The notes beneath the pieces were generated by a model. That model saw nothing but the letters and a program-made list of their open reading frames with translations. It was not told the DNA's origin and searched no databases. Both the position numbers and the translations under genes were made by a program. Shown here in pieces: positions 46,938-56,864 of a DNA stretch of 64,000 bases. Source of the DNA: Pandoraea vervacti. GTDB lineage: Bacteria; Pseudomonadota; Gammaproteobacteria; Burkholderiales; Burkholderiaceae. The stretch covers positions 3,844,001 through 3,908,000 of the forward strand of contig NZ_CP010897.2 in assembly GCF_000934605.2 (NCBI RefSeq). The letters run 5' to 3'. Numbering within the stretch: position 1 is the stretch's first letter; each line of letters begins with the position of its first letter.

Positions 46938-49667
46938 ATGCTCAGAACCGACCTCGCAGGTGTCATTCAACGTTCCGACTATACGCCCCCGGCGTATCTC
47001 ATCGACACCGTCCAACTCGACTTCGATCTCGCCCCCGATGTGACCACCGTGACCAGCCGATTGCGCGTTCACCGCAATCCTTCCGGGCTGGGTGGCGACC
47101 TCGAGCTCGTGGGACAAGGGCTGCAACTGGTCAGCCTCGAACTCGACGGCAAACCGTGGCCCGGCTACCGGACCGGCGACGAAACCCTGACGGTGCAAGC
47201 GCCGCCGCAAACGTTCGAACTCACGCTCGTGACCCGTTGCCGTCCGCAGGAAAACACCTCGCTCATGGGGTTGTACGTCTCCGGTGGCAACTTCTTCACG
47301 CAGTGCGAAGCCGAGGGTTTTCGCAAGATCACCTACTTCCTCGATCGTCCCGATGTGATGGCCACCTACACGGTCACGCTGCGCGCGGATCGTGAGGCCT
47401 ATCCGGTGCTGCTCGCCAACGGCAATCTGATCGACAAGGGCGACCTTCCCGACGGTCGTCACTTTGCCGTGTGGGACGACCCGTTCAAGAAGCCGAGCTA
47501 CCTGTTCGCGCTGGTTGCAGGCCGCCTGGTCTGCCGCGAGGAGCGCATCGTTGCGGGCGACGGCCGCGAGAAACTGCTTCAGGTCTGGGTGCAGCCGCAG
47601 GATCTGGACAAGACCGAGCACGCCATGCACTCGCTCATCAACTCGATCCGCTGGGACGAGGAGCGTTTCGGCCGCGTGCTCGATCTCGATCGCTTCATGA
47701 TCGTTGCCGTGAGCGACTTCAACATGGGAGCGATGGAGAACAAGGGCCTGAACATCTTCAATACGAAGTACGTGCTGGCCGATGCGGCGACGGCAACCGA
47801 CGACGACTTCGGCAACATCGAAGCCGTCGTGGGCCACGAGTACTTCCACAACTGGACCGGCAACCGCGTGACCTGCCGCGACTGGTTCCAGTTGAGCCTG
47901 AAGGAAGGCCTGACCGTGTTCCGCGATCAGGAATTTTCCGCCGACATGATGGGCTCCGAATCGGGCCGTGCGGTCAAGCGTATCGACGACGTGCGCGTGC
48001 TGCGTCAGGCGCAGTTCCCCGAAGACGCCGGCCCGATGGCGCACCCCGTGCGCCCGGAAAGCTACGTCGAGATCAACAACTTCTACACCGTCACCGTCTA
48101 CGAGAAAGGCGCGGAAGTCGTGCGCATGTATCAGACGCTGCTCGGGCGTGAAGGCTTTCGCCGCGGCATGGATCTCTACTTCGAGCGCCATGACGGCCAG
48201 GCCGTGACCTGCGACGATTTCCGCGCCGCGATGGCCGACGCCAATGCGCGCGACCTCACGCAATTCGGCCGCTGGTACAGCCAGGCGGGCACCCCGCGCG
48301 TGACGGTCGATGCCGTCTATGACGAAGCCGCCCGAACCTACACGCTCACGCTCACGCAGCGTTGCCCGAAGGTCGGTGTCGAATTGCAGGACGAGGCGCT
48401 CGTCAAGCAACCGTTTCACATTCCGTTCGCCGTCGGCCTGCTCGATCGCGACGGTCGCGACATGACGTTGCGTCTGGCCGGCGAAGCCGCCGATGCCGCC
48501 GATGCCGCTGACGCCCCGCCCGCCACCACGCGCGTGCTCGACTTCACGCAGGAGCGTCAGAGCTTCACGTTCGTGGACGTGGCGCACACGCCGATGCCCT
48601 CGCTGCTGCGCGGCTTCTCGGCGCCCGTGATCGTCGAACATGAGTACACCATCGACGAACTCGCGTTCCTGATGGCGCATGACAGCGATCCCTTCAATCG
48701 TTGGGAGGCGGGTCAACGACTGGCCACGCGCCAGTTGCTCGCCCTCGTCGAATCGATTCAGATGGGTCAACTGCCGAGCGTGGATAGCTACGTGCTCGAA
48801 GCGTTCCGTCAGGTGCTGCGTGACGAAACGCTCGATCCGGCCTTCCGCGCACAGGCGCTCACGCTGCCGGCCGAGTCGTATCTCGGCGAGCAGATGTCGG
48901 AAATCGATCCGGCGGCGATTCACGCCGCGCGCCAATATCTGCGTCAGCGCCTCGCCGCGTCGCTCCACACCGAGTGGCTCGCGGCGTATCACAACCATCG
49001 TGTGCCGGGCCCGTATCAGCCCGATGCCGCATCGGCGGGCGAACGCGCGTTGAAGAACCTGGCGCTGTCGTATCTGATGGAACTGTCGGATGCCGGTGTT
49101 GCGCAAACGGCACGCACGCAATACGACTCGGCGGACAACATGACCGATCGTTTTGCCGCGCTCACGGCGCTCGTGCAACGCGGCGGCGCCGCGCGCGAGG
49201 GCGACGCCGCCCACGGGCCGAACCACGCTGCCGAAGCGCTGGTGGACTTCTATCAACGCTTCGAGAACGAACCGCTCGCCATCGACAAGTGGTTCGCGCT
49301 GCAGGCGATGCAACGCGGCGACGGCAGCCACTGCGTGATCGACGCCGTACGCGCGCTCATGCGTCACCCGGCGTTCACCCTGAAGAATCCGAACCGCGCG
49401 CGCTCGCTGATTTTCAGCTTCTGCAGCGGCAACCCGGCGCAGTTCCATGCGGCGGACGGATCGGGCTATCAGTTCTGGGCCGAACAAGTGCTGGCGCTCG
49501 ACGCCCTCAACCCCCAAGTCGCCGCACGCCTGGCGCGTGTGCTCGATCGCTGGCGCAAGTACACCCCGGCGCTGCGCGAGCGGATGCGTGAAGCCTTGCA
49601 GCAAGTCGCGCAGCACACGGCGTTGTCGAAGGACGTGCGTGAGATCGTGGAGAAGGCGCTGGCCTGA
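46938..49667 (+). CDS. pepN: Aminopeptidase N
   Basis: 909-aa M1 zinc metallopeptidase that trims N-terminal residues from peptides in the cytosol. The zinc site HEYFH starts at H300 with the second ligand Glu in NEW-type helix LKEGLTVFRDQEF; the exopeptidase motif GAMEN is at about 264-268. The C-terminal alpha-solenoid (about 560-900) is complete. An insert AADAADAADAPP is a small Ala-Asp repeat. Length is near E. coli PepN (870). The ATG at 46938 was the first in a region that starts the beta-barrel. Confidence 0.96.
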   Translation: MLRTDLAGVIQRSDYTPPAYLIDTVQLDFDLAPDVTTVTSRLRVHRNPSGLGGDLELVGQGLQLVSLELDGKPWPGYRTGDETLTVQAPPQTFELTLVTRCRPQENTSLMGLYVSGGNFFTQCEAEGFRKITYFLDRPDVMATYTVTLRADREAYPVLLANGNLIDKGDLPDGRHFAVWDDPFKKPSYLFALVAGRLVCREERIVAGDGREKLLQVWVQPQDLDKTEHAMHSLINSIRWDEERFGRVLDLDRFMIVAVSDFNMGAMENKGLNIFNTKYVLADAATATDDDFGNIEAVVGHEYFHNWTGNRVTCRDWFQLSLKEGLTVFRDQEFSADMMGSESGRAVKRIDDVRVLRQAQFPEDAGPMAHPVRPESYVEINNFYTVTVYEKGAEVVRMYQTLLGREGFRRGMDLYFERHDGQAVTCDDFRAAMADANARDLTQFGRWYSQAGTPRVTVDAVYDEAARTYTLTLTQRCPKVGVELQDEALVKQPFHIPFAVGLLDRDGRDMTLRLAGEAADAADAADAPPATTRVLDFTQERQSFTFVDVAHTPMPSLLRGFSAPVIVEHEYTIDELAFLMAHDSDPFNRWEAGQRLATRQLLALVESIQMGQLPSVDSYVLEAFRQVLRDETLDPAFRAQALTLPAESYLGEQMSEIDPAAIHAARQYLRQRLAASLHTEWLAAYHNHRVPGPYQPDAASAGERALKNLALSYLMELSDAGVAQTARTQYDSADNMTDRFAALTALVQRGGAAREGDAAHGPNHAAEALVDFYQRFENEPLAIDKWFALQAMQRGDGSHCVIDAVRALMRHPAFTLKNPNRARSLIFSFCSGNPAQFHAADGSGYQFWAEQVLALDALNPQVAARLARVLDRWRKYTPALRERMREALQQVAQHTALSKDVREIVEKALA

Positions 49668-49678
49668 TCGACGAACCG

Positions 49679-49732
49679 GTCATGCGGCCCTGACCCCGAC
49701 GCTTCAGCACGTCGGCGTCAGGGCCGCATGAC
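49679..49732. terminator. 22-bp hairpin between pepN and the convergent paralog gene
   Basis: GTCATGCGGCCCTGAC / GTCAGGGCCGCATGAC (16 bp), then one C-C mismatch, then CCGACG / CGTCGG (6 bp) and an 8-nt loop. One arm overlaps the last codons of the minus-strand gene (stop at 49718). Probably a shared terminator of very high stability. Confidence 0.75.
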
Positions 49733-50326
49733 CTCGAAATACCCACATCGGACATAGAGCTTGTAGGGCCATCGCGGCCCTGCGCCAATCAACGGACGTA
49801 GCGCCGGCACCGGAATCACCACCTCGTCGAACGCGCCTGCCATCAGATAGTTCACCGGATCGTTGCAAAGCGTCACCTTGCCGCTCATCGCACTGATCGT
49901 GAGATGCACGTCCTGCCCGGGGTAGTTCGGCGGATCGCGAAACGTCAATTGATAGATCATCATGACGTTGGCGTCGGGCGGACTCTCGACATCGTAGGTG
50001 CCGTTGCACAGATTCGAGCGAAACGTGAGTCGCAACGCTTCGTCGAAGGCCGCGTGCGAGGCAACCGGAGAGCGGACTTCGCCGCGCACACTCCACCAGT
50101 AGGGCGCGCCCTCGAGGGAATCGAGCTTGACGTCGACGGGCAGAAACCGCCGCTTCTCTTCGCCGTCGTAGCACCAGGCGCGCATGCAACCGTCGTAGTG
50201 CAACGCCCCTCGCTCCGGCGCGCCCTGTTCGTCGATCGTGAGACGGGGATAACGGGTGTCGACGCACGCATCGACGCCAACGGGCGGCACGAGATCACCG
50301 CGCGAAAGTAGTATGAACTCTTCCAT
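49718..50326 (-). CDS. Paralog 1 of a tandem pair, unknown function, lux-box-type promoter
   Basis: 202-aa soluble protein with no recognised family, signal peptide or membrane helix. Its C-terminal half aligns by eye with the neighbour at 50608: LTFRSNLCNGTYDV, YQLTFRDPPNYPGQDVHLT, SGKVTLCND, GAFDEVVIPV and LIGAGPRWPYKLYVRCGYFE. The N-terminus has several cysteines (C-x12-C region, MRAWCYDGEEK). GGAGG lies 6 nt before the ATG at 50326. The gene is behind a CTGT-N8-ACAG palindrome 21 nt from a -10-like hexamer (50507-50553), giving a LuxR-type promoter geometry. I considered AidA/PixA (quorum-controlled tandem proteins in Burkholderia) but see no sequence match. Confidence 0.85.
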   Translation of the reverse strand: MEEFILLSRGDLVPPVGVDACVDTRYPRLTIDEQGAPERGALHYDGCMRAWCYDGEEKRRFLPVDVKLDSLEGAPYWWSVRGEVRSPVASHAAFDEALRLTFRSNLCNGTYDVESPPDANVMMIYQLTFRDPPNYPGQDVHLTISAMSGKVTLCNDPVNYLMAGAFDEVVIPVPALRPLIGAGPRWPYKLYVRCGYFEVMRP

Positions 50327-50506
50327 GCGCCACCTCCGACTGCTGGTCTGCAAACCTGAGTCGTTGCCGCGAGCGCGCCGCCGTTGGTCCGTGTACGGGC
50401 GACCTGCTGTTCGCCGTGCCCGCCACGCCGCCACCCGCATCAGGCACGCCACATCGCCACATCGCCACATCGTCGCGCTGTTTCGTGTGCGTGCTATTTG
50501 GTGCGC

Positions 50507-50553
50507 AGTCTAGTCAAGGAAACAGCATTGCGCACCTGTCAACCCTGACAGGT
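50507..50553 (-). promoter_or_regulatory. LuxR-type promoter of paralog 1
   Basis: On the minus strand ACCTGTCAACCCTGACAGGT (50534-50553) is an imperfect palindrome CTGT-N8-ACAG; the outer arms extend to GCGCACCTGTCA / TGACAGGTGCGC (50530-50557). A TAGACT hexamer (50507-50512) follows 21 nt later. The palindrome centre would be at about -43.5 from the start. Lux-box-like rather than LexA-like because the core is not AT-rich. Confidence 0.65.
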
Positions 50554-50607
50554 GCGCGCGCAGGAGTTCCTATGAATGCCGCAGCCCCGGCGGGGCAAGC
50601 TGCGAGG

Positions 50608-51225
50608 TTACAGCGCGGCCTCGAACCGCCCGTCGAGCATCGTCAGTTCGTAGGGCGTGTCCGGACCGATGCCGATCAGGTGATCGACCTTGTGAATCTT
50701 GACGAGGACGTTCTCGAATCTGCCCGCCAATACCTGCGCCTCAGGGCGGTTTTCGAGAATGAGCTTCCCGGTGACGATTTCAAACGTGATAAGCATGTCC
50801 CCATCCGGGTAGTACGGCGGGTTGCGGAAATATAGCCCGTAGTCCACTGCGGCGGGCGCGTCGGCCATCGCGTCGCCTACCAGATACGAGCCATTTGGCA
50901 GGTCCCGGCGAAACAAGACCGAGACACGTTCCTCATGCGCCTCGTGCGGCGGACTCGCGAAATGCAGGCCCATCACACCACGGAAGCCGAAAATCGGATC
51001 GTCACTGACCTGTATGCGCTCGGCAACGTATTCGCGCCGTTCGCCGCCGGCGGTCCGCTTCAGCACGGCTGACACATTGCCCACGTCAGCACGCGCCGGC
51101 GGCAGACGTTCCACGCGCCACACCCTCGCGCGATTGGCATTGGCATCGGCATCGGCACCGGCATCGGCGGGTATGGGGTGTTGCAGTGCGCCGATGCGCT
51201 TCAGTTGCTCGACGAGGATGCTCAT
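50608..51225 (-). CDS. Paralog 2 of the tandem pair, unknown function, lux-box-type promoter
   Basis: 205-aa soluble protein related to the gene at 49718: VLFRRDLPNGSYLV, DYGLYFRNPPYYPDGDMLITFE, TGKLILENRPEA, GRFENVLVKI and LIGIGPDTPYELTMLDGRFE align in order. The N-terminal half differs (LVEQLKRIGALQHPIPADAG with a DADANAN repeat). No cysteine is conserved between the two halves, so they have diverged. GGAGGG is 6 nt before the ATG at 51225. Same type of promoter with identical spacing (51334-51380). The stop is 282 bp upstream of paralog 1 and the two appear to be separate transcripts. Confidence 0.85.
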   Translation of the reverse strand: MSILVEQLKRIGALQHPIPADAGADADANANRARVWRVERLPPARADVGNVSAVLKRTAGGERREYVAERIQVSDDPIFGFRGVMGLHFASPPHEAHEERVSVLFRRDLPNGSYLVGDAMADAPAAVDYGLYFRNPPYYPDGDMLITFEIVTGKLILENRPEAQVLAGRFENVLVKIHKVDHLIGIGPDTPYELTMLDGRFEAAL

Positions 51226-51333
51226 GGCAAGCCCTCCGGTAGATACGCCGCCGCGGACATCGGACCGCATGCCGCATGCCACCGATCGGGCGGATGGCGT
51301 CCCCGCCAATAGGCGGGTGGGGTCCGGGGTTCG

Positions 51334-51380
51334 AGTATAGAAGCCGACGCACCGGAGCGAACCTGTCAACGTTGACAGGC
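51334..51380 (-). promoter_or_regulatory. LuxR-type promoter of paralog 2
   Basis: The palindrome core CCTGTCAACGTTGACAGG (51362-51379) is perfect over 18 bp. In the 20-mer frame 51361-51380 it is CTGT-N8-ACAG. TATACT on the minus strand (51334-51339) lies 21 nt downstream, so the box centre is near -43.5. A weak -35 overlapped by the box is expected at activator-dependent promoters. Confidence 0.68.
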
Positions 51381-51447
51381 GTGCGCGACGCCAGGCACTG
51401 TCCCCGGGGATGTCGCGCGATACGGCGCCGCTCAGGCAACACGCATC

Positions 51448-53757
51448 TCAGGCAGCGCGCGCCCGTGCCCTCGAGAGCCGCACACGCACCGCCTGTGCGG
51501 CAGCCACCATGTTGGTCAGCGCCCCGTCGACCTGCATCCAGTCACGGATTTTCAAGCCGCAATCCGGATTGATCCACAGACGTTCGGCCGGAATCCGCGC
51601 CAGCGCCGCTTCGATCAGGCGCTCCATCGCTTCCTGCGACGGCACGCGCGGCGAGTGAATGTCGTACACGCCCGGGCCGATCTCGTTCGGGTACTCGAAC
51701 GCCTCGAACTCCCCTAACAACGCCATGTCGGAGCGCGTGGTCTCGATGGAAATCACGTCCGCGTCGAGCGCAGCAATGGACGGCAGAATGTCCTGAAACT
51801 CCGAATAGCACATATGCGTGTGAATCTGCGTGTCGTCGGCCACCCCCGACGAACACACGCGAAACGCGCGCACCGCCCACGCCAGATACGACGGCCACTC
51901 GCCCTTGCGCAAGGGCAGTCCTTCGCGCAACGCGGGTTCGTCGATCTGAATCACGCGCACGCCTGCCTTCTCCAGCGCCGCCACCTCTTCTCGCAGCGCC
52001 AACGCGATTTGCAGCGCCGTGCGCTCACGCGACTGGTCGTCGCGGACGAACGACCATTGCAGCATGGTGACCGGCCCCGTGAGCATGCCCTTGACCGGCT
52101 TGTCAGTGAGTTGCTGTGCGTAAGCGCTCCACGTCACCGTCATCGGCTCGGGCAGGTACACGTCGCCATAGAGCACCGGCGGCTTCACGCAACGCGAGCC
52201 GTAGCTCTGCACCCAGCCGTGCTCGGTCAGCGCGAAGCCCCACAGCAGGTCGCCGAAGTACTCGACCATATCGTTGCGCTCGGCTTCGCCATGCACGAGC
52301 ACGTCCAGACCATAGGCTTGCTGCTTCTCGATGGCGAGGCGAATCTGCGCGCGCATCGTCTCCAGATAGTCGAGATGCGACATCGCGTGACGCCTGAAAT
52401 CGGCGCGTGCGGTGCGAATCTCCGCCGTCTGCGGAAAAGAACCGATGGTCGTCGTGGGCAGCAGCGGCAACTTGAGCCACGCGCGCTGCGCCTTTGCACG
52501 CACGGCATACGGCGACGCGCGACGCGCATGCGCATCGGTCAGCGCAGCGAGGCGCTTGTGCACAACGGCGTTGTGAATGCGCGGCGATGTGCGGCGCGCA
52601 TGCTGAGCGGCGGCATCGGCCACGAAGGCGGCCTGCAGGTCGGGCTTCGCGAACTCGGCGGCGTCCATCGAACGACGCAGCAACGCCACTTCTGCGAGCT
52701 TCTGCACGGCAAACGCGAGCCATGTGCGCACCTCTTTGTCCAGACGCGCTTCGTTCGCCAGATCGAAGGGGCAATGCATCAACGAGCAGCTGGACGCGAT
52801 CCACAGGCGGTCCCCAAGCGTTTGCGCCAGTCGGACGAGCGGCTCGCGCACGCGTGTGAGATCGGTGCGCCACACATTGCGGCCGTCGACCACACCGGCG
52901 GAGAACACTTTGTCCGCCGGCCACTGCGCGGCGAGCGTCTCCAGTTGCGACGGCGCACGCACGCCATCGACATGCACGCCTGACACCGGCAACGACCTCA
53001 GCAAGGCGGCATGTTCGCTGACGTCGCCAAAGTACGTGGCGAGCAGCAGCGACGGGGCGACGGGCGACAGACGCGCGTAGGCCGGGGCGAACGCGTCGCG
53101 CCACGCTTGCGGCAGGTCGAGGGCGAGCACCGGTTCGTCGATCTGCACCCACGCCACGCCCTGCGACCGGAGGCGGCGCAACACTCGCTCGTATTGCACG
53201 AGCAGATCGGGCAGCAGCGACAGCCGATCGGCGAGGCCGCCCTTCTCCTTGCCGAGATACAACAACGACACCGGGCCGAGCAGGACCGGCTTGACGTTGC
53301 TGCCCTGCGCCTGCGCTTCTCCCACTTCGTCGAAAAGCCATTCGGTGCCTTCGCCGAAGCGCGTGAGCGGCGTGTACTCCGGCACGAGGTAGTGATAGTT
53401 CGTATCGAACCACTTCGTCATCTCCATCGCGCGGTGCCGGGCATCGCCGCGCGCAGCCGTGAAGTAGTTCGCGAGCGTCAGCGTCTCGGCGGCAAAACCG
53501 AAACGCTCGGGCAAACCGCCGACGAGGGCGAGCGTGGAGAGCACCTGATCGTACCAATGGAAGTCGCCGACGGTGATCCAGTCCAGACCGGCGTCGCGCT
53601 GAGCGCGCCGGTTCGCAGCGCGGATGTTGCGGCCGGTATCTTGCAATGCCGCTTCGTCACGGCTCGCCATCGGACTGCGCCAGAACGCCTCGACGGCAAA
53701 TTTGAGTTCGCGCTGCGCGCCAATGCGCGGCAATCCGAGTACGTGGGCCTGAGCCAT
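51448..53757 (-). CDS. metE: Cobalamin-independent methionine synthase
   Basis: 769-aa zinc enzyme transferring a methyl group from 5-methyltetrahydropteroyl-tri-glutamate to homocysteine. Catalytic-domain motifs: [59 protein letters not shown] (His, Cys zinc ligands) and WINPDCGLK (Cys ligand). The N-terminal domain starts [16 protein letters not shown]. The ATG at 53757 precedes this with AAGGA upstream; upstream in-frame codons would overlap the metR promoter. Length is typical (about 760). Divergent from metR, so activated by MetR with homocysteine. Confidence 0.96.
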   Translation of the reverse strand: MAQAHVLGLPRIGAQRELKFAVEAFWRSPMASRDEAALQDTGRNIRAANRRAQRDAGLDWITVGDFHWYDQVLSTLALVGGLPERFGFAAETLTLANYFTAARGDARHRAMEMTKWFDTNYHYLVPEYTPLTRFGEGTEWLFDEVGEAQAQGSNVKPVLLGPVSLLYLGKEKGGLADRLSLLPDLLVQYERVLRRLRSQGVAWVQIDEPVLALDLPQAWRDAFAPAYARLSPVAPSLLLATYFGDVSEHAALLRSLPVSGVHVDGVRAPSQLETLAAQWPADKVFSAGVVDGRNVWRTDLTRVREPLVRLAQTLGDRLWIASSCSLMHCPFDLANEARLDKEVRTWLAFAVQKLAEVALLRRSMDAAEFAKPDLQAAFVADAAAQHARRTSPRIHNAVVHKRLAALTDAHARRASPYAVRAKAQRAWLKLPLLPTTTIGSFPQTAEIRTARADFRRHAMSHLDYLETMRAQIRLAIEKQQAYGLDVLVHGEAERNDMVEYFGDLLWGFALTEHGWVQSYGSRCVKPPVLYGDVYLPEPMTVTWSAYAQQLTDKPVKGMLTGPVTMLQWSFVRDDQSRERTALQIALALREEVAALEKAGVRVIQIDEPALREGLPLRKGEWPSYLAWAVRAFRVCSSGVADDTQIHTHMCYSEFQDILPSIAALDADVISIETTRSDMALLGEFEAFEYPNEIGPGVYDIHSPRVPSQEAMERLIEAALARIPAERLWINPDCGLKIRDWMQVDGALTNMVAAAQAVRVRLSRARARAA

Positions 53758-53893
53758 GAGATGCGTCCTTACCGGTGCTGACGATGATGTCGATGAAATG
53801 GCCTGCGGGCACTGCCCGCGCAGGCTGGCAGTATCCCGGTCGCGCATGTATTATTCAAACGAAAGTTTTTGCAAATCATTATTAATTTTATTC

Positions 53894-54817
53894 ATGCAAC
53901 GAACTCCCATCGAACTTCGTCACTTGCAGACGTTGCTGGCGCTGCGCGACACCGGCAGCGTTTCACGTGCGGCGCTGTGGCTCCACCTCACGCAGTCCGC
54001 CCTCTCGCATCAGATCAAGGCGCTGGAAGACTTCTACGGACTGCCGCTGTTCGTGCGCAAGTCCTCGCCACTGGTGTTCACGCCGGCGGGCAAGCGCCTG
54101 CTGGCACTGGCCGAGGAAGTCGTGCCGGCAGTCGACGAGGCGGGCCGTGACCTCGTGCGGCTCGCGCAGGGCACGCAGGGCACGCTGCGCATCGCGGTGG
54201 AATGCCACACGTGCTTCGATTGGCTGATGCCGGCGATGGACGCGTTTCGTCAACGGTGGCCGGAAGTGGAACTGGATATCGTGTCAGGCTTTCACGCGGA
54301 CCCGATCGGGCTGCTGCATCAGGACCGGGCGGATCTGGCGATCGTGTCGGAACATGACGAAGCCGAAGCCGTCGACTTCCATCCGCTTTTCCGTTTTCAG
54401 ATGATGGCGCTCATGGCGAACGATCATCCGCTCGTCGGCAAGTCTCATCTCGATGCAGAGGATTTTCGCGACGAAACCCTCATTACCTATCCCGTGCCCG
54501 ACGACATGCTCGATGTCGTGCGCCAGGTGCTGCGCCCAGCCGGGATCGAGCCCACACGCCGCACGACCGAATTGACGGTGGCGATGCTGCAACTGGTCGC
54601 GAGTCGCCGCGGGCTGGCCACGCTGCCGCTTTGGGCCGTCACGGGGTATCTGGAGCGCAAGTACGTGAGTGCACGACCGATCACGCCCCGGGGGCTGACG
54701 GCCGAGTTATGGGCGGCAACGCTGCCGGGCGTTACCGTGCGGCCCTACATTGGCGAGTTCGTGTCCATCATGCGGGAAACGAGTCTGCTGACGTTGCCGG
54801 CCATCGAGTTGCTGTAA
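53894..54817 (+). CDS. metR: LysR family regulator MetR
   Basis: 307-aa LysR regulator divergent from metE. The wHTH (IELRHLQTLLALRDTGSVSRAALWLHLTQSALSHQIKALED) and the substrate domain (TLRIAVECHTCFDWLMPAMDAFRQRWPEVELDIV) match MetR, including the conserved CHTCF segment. The ATG at 53894 was chosen as the start of the HTH. The 136-bp divergent region is AT-rich; I did not find a clean TGAA-N5-TTCA site. Confidence 0.92.
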   Translation: MQRTPIELRHLQTLLALRDTGSVSRAALWLHLTQSALSHQIKALEDFYGLPLFVRKSSPLVFTPAGKRLLALAEEVVPAVDEAGRDLVRLAQGTQGTLRIAVECHTCFDWLMPAMDAFRQRWPEVELDIVSGFHADPIGLLHQDRADLAIVSEHDEAEAVDFHPLFRFQMMALMANDHPLVGKSHLDAEDFRDETLITYPVPDDMLDVVRQVLRPAGIEPTRRTTELTVAMLQLVASRRGLATLPLWAVTGYLERKYVSARPITPRGLTAELWAATLPGVTVRPYIGEFVSIMRETSLLTLPAIELL

Positions 54818-54945
54818 TCGCCCGGCACCTCGTTGCGCCGGTGCGTGGATGCGCACCGTTCGCCGACGGCGAGCGTCATCAGGCAGGCCGGCGTACGATG
54901 ATCCGGCACACGCGCTTTCCTGAACTCGCGCTCGTCACGTCCTCT

Positions 54946-55095
54946 TCATGCAGCACAACGCGACGTCCGGCCGCCCGGCACGAAATGACGCACCAGCAGC
55001 GCATACATGTCGTCGGGCGGCGGCTGGTTCAGCCACTCCTCGCTGTAACGTCGGGCGTTGGCCTCGTAGGCCGCTTCGGTTTGCAGGTCAGCCAT
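54946..55095 (-). CDS. 49-aa small protein downstream of the MFS gene
   Basis: Short ORF beginning MADLQTEAAYEANARRYSEE with WLNQPPPDDMYALLVRHFVP in the middle and ending RCAA. It is 46 bp after the MFS stop on the same strand, with GGAG 9 nt before the ATG. Acidic N-terminus, Pro-rich turn and amphipathic helix are plausible for a real small protein. It could be a transporter accessory peptide. No family recognised. Confidence 0.55.
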   Translation of the reverse strand: MADLQTEAAYEANARRYSEEWLNQPPPDDMYALLVRHFVPGGRTSRCAA

Positions 55096-55140
55096 GATGG
55101 GAAGCTCCGGGGTAGCGCGTGAACCTTCGGCATCGCCAGC

Positions 55141-56580
55141 TTATTGCGAAATCTTCTCCAGCGCGATATCGCGCGTGCGCGGCCCCATCAAACCGATAGA
55201 GAGCATGACGATCAGCATGGCGCACGAGATGAACGCGAACACGCCCGTCACTCCGAAATTGCGCAGCACCGACGCGATCAGAAACGCCGTGAAAATTGCC
55301 GAGAAGCGGCTCCAGGAATAGACGAAACCGACGGCACGCGCGCGAATGCCGGTGGGGAACAGTTCCGTCTGATACGCGTGATAGCTATACGACATGATGT
55401 TGTTCGCGAGCGTGAGGCCGATGCCCATGGCGATGAGCAGATACGACGACGTCACCTGCGAGAACACGATGCCGCACACGATACCGATGCCGGCCGTCCA
55501 CACGATCGCGTGCTTGCGCTCGACCTTGTCGGCCATCCACAGACCAATGATCGGTCCGAGCGGTGCTGCGAGCGCGATCACGCTCGAATATGCGAGGCTC
55601 GTCGTCACTGTGATGCCCTGCTTGATGAGCAGCGTGGGCACCCAGTTGGCAAAGCCATAGAAGCCGACGGTCTGGAAGATGTTGAACAGGATCATCATGA
55701 TGGCGCGCTTGCGATATGGCGGCACCCACATGTCGCGAAACGCGCGCTTCGTCACCACGGGGTCCGGCTCGCCCGGCGGGGGCAACGGCTTGCCGTACTC
55801 GCGCTCGACCTGCGCTTCGAGCGCGGCAAGCACGCGTGCGGCTTCGTCCAGACGTCCCTTCTGCGCGAGCCATCGCGGACTTTCCGGCAATGCGCGGCGA
55901 ATCCACCACACGAACACCGCGCCATGTGCGCCGATGAGCACCACCCAGCGCCAGCCGTCCAGCCCCAGGAACTCACGCGGCACGAGCCAGTAGGACAGGA
56001 ACGCAACGACGGGGACCGCCGTGAAGCCGACGGCCTGCTCGCAAGCGAAGGCGCGCCCGCGAATCTGCTTGGGCACGAGTTCCGCGATGTAGGTGCCGAT
56101 CGTGACCAGTTCGACGCCGATGCCCAGGCCGACGACGAAGCGCCAGAAGTTCACGCCGGTCGCCGTCTCCTGAAACGCCATGATGACGTTGGCCATGGTG
56201 TACCAGAGCAGCGAGCCGGTGAATACCGCGCGTCGTCCGAAGCGATCGGCAAGAAAGCCGCACGCGATGGTGCCGATGAAGAGCCCCGAGAACAACGCGG
56301 CGATGAAACTCGCCACGCCGGTGGTCCCGAACAGGCCGGGTGTCGTGGGGGTCAGAATGCCGCTCTTCACAAGCCCCGGCGCAATGTAGCCGGTGTAGAG
56401 CAGATCGTAGAGTTCGAAAAAGAAGCCGAGACTGAGCAGCACCACCAGCTTCCAGACGGTGCGGGTCGGCGGCAGTCGGTCGAGTCGGGCGGAAATCTCG
56501 CCTGCGCTCAGGCGGGTTGCCGCAGGCGTGGCGTGTGCGGCGTGGGAAATGGAAGGCATCGATACGTCGGGGGATGGCAT
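55141..56580 (-). CDS. MFS transporter (sugar/organic acid porter type)
   Basis: 479-aa inner-membrane carrier with 12 helices. Family motifs: [33 protein letters not shown] (loop 2-3), [33 protein letters not shown] and [16 protein letters not shown]; the second half has [15 protein letters not shown] 40-residue non-conserved N-terminus precedes TM1. GGAG precedes the ATG. It follows the aconitase-family gene (284 bp gap) and a LysR gene on the same strand, suggesting uptake of a di/tricarboxylate-type substrate that the enzyme then isomerises; inference. Confidence 0.9.
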   Translation of the reverse strand: MPSPDVSMPSISHAAHATPAATRLSAGEISARLDRLPPTRTVWKLVVLLSLGFFFELYDLLYTGYIAPGLVKSGILTPTTPGLFGTTGVASFIAALFSGLFIGTIACGFLADRFGRRAVFTGSLLWYTMANVIMAFQETATGVNFWRFVVGLGIGVELVTIGTYIAELVPKQIRGRAFACEQAVGFTAVPVVAFLSYWLVPREFLGLDGWRWVVLIGAHGAVFVWWIRRALPESPRWLAQKGRLDEAARVLAALEAQVEREYGKPLPPPGEPDPVVTKRAFRDMWVPPYRKRAIMMILFNIFQTVGFYGFANWVPTLLIKQGITVTTSLAYSSVIALAAPLGPIIGLWMADKVERKHAIVWTAGIGIVCGIVFSQVTSSYLLIAMGIGLTLANNIMSYSYHAYQTELFPTGIRARAVGFVYSWSRFSAIFTAFLIASVLRNFGVTGVFAFISCAMLIVMLSIGLMGPRTRDIALEKISQ

Positions 56581-56864
56581 GGAAATCGTCTCCGGGCCCG
56601 TTCGGTCATGGCCGAACTGCTCACTTGACCGACATCGCTGACGGACGTCGGATACACCATGAATCGACAGGCACGAGGCCGAAATTGTGCCACGAATGAC
56701 ACCGCGCCAGTCACCTTTGCCACGTACTACGAAAATTTGCGATGTTCATTGACAACGGCACGGTGCAGCATGAGAGGCCGCAGTGCGCAGCATGACGTTC
56801 CGAGAGAAGCCCCTACAGCGGTATTCGTCACACCTGTCGAAACCGCATCCCTGAGCGTGTCCGA

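Noticed and set aside
46929..49616. 895-codon open frame on the minus strand
   Set aside because: Exact mirror of pepN in another frame; no start signal, atypical composition.
49718..51225. Assignment of the paralogous pair to AidA/PixA
   Set aside because: Synteny style and quorum-type promoters fit, but the sequence motifs recalled for AidA/PixA are not found.
53758..53893. MetR operator between metE and metR
   Set aside because: No clean TGAA-N5-TTCA site was found; only partial TTCAAACGAA-like halves, so no site is called.
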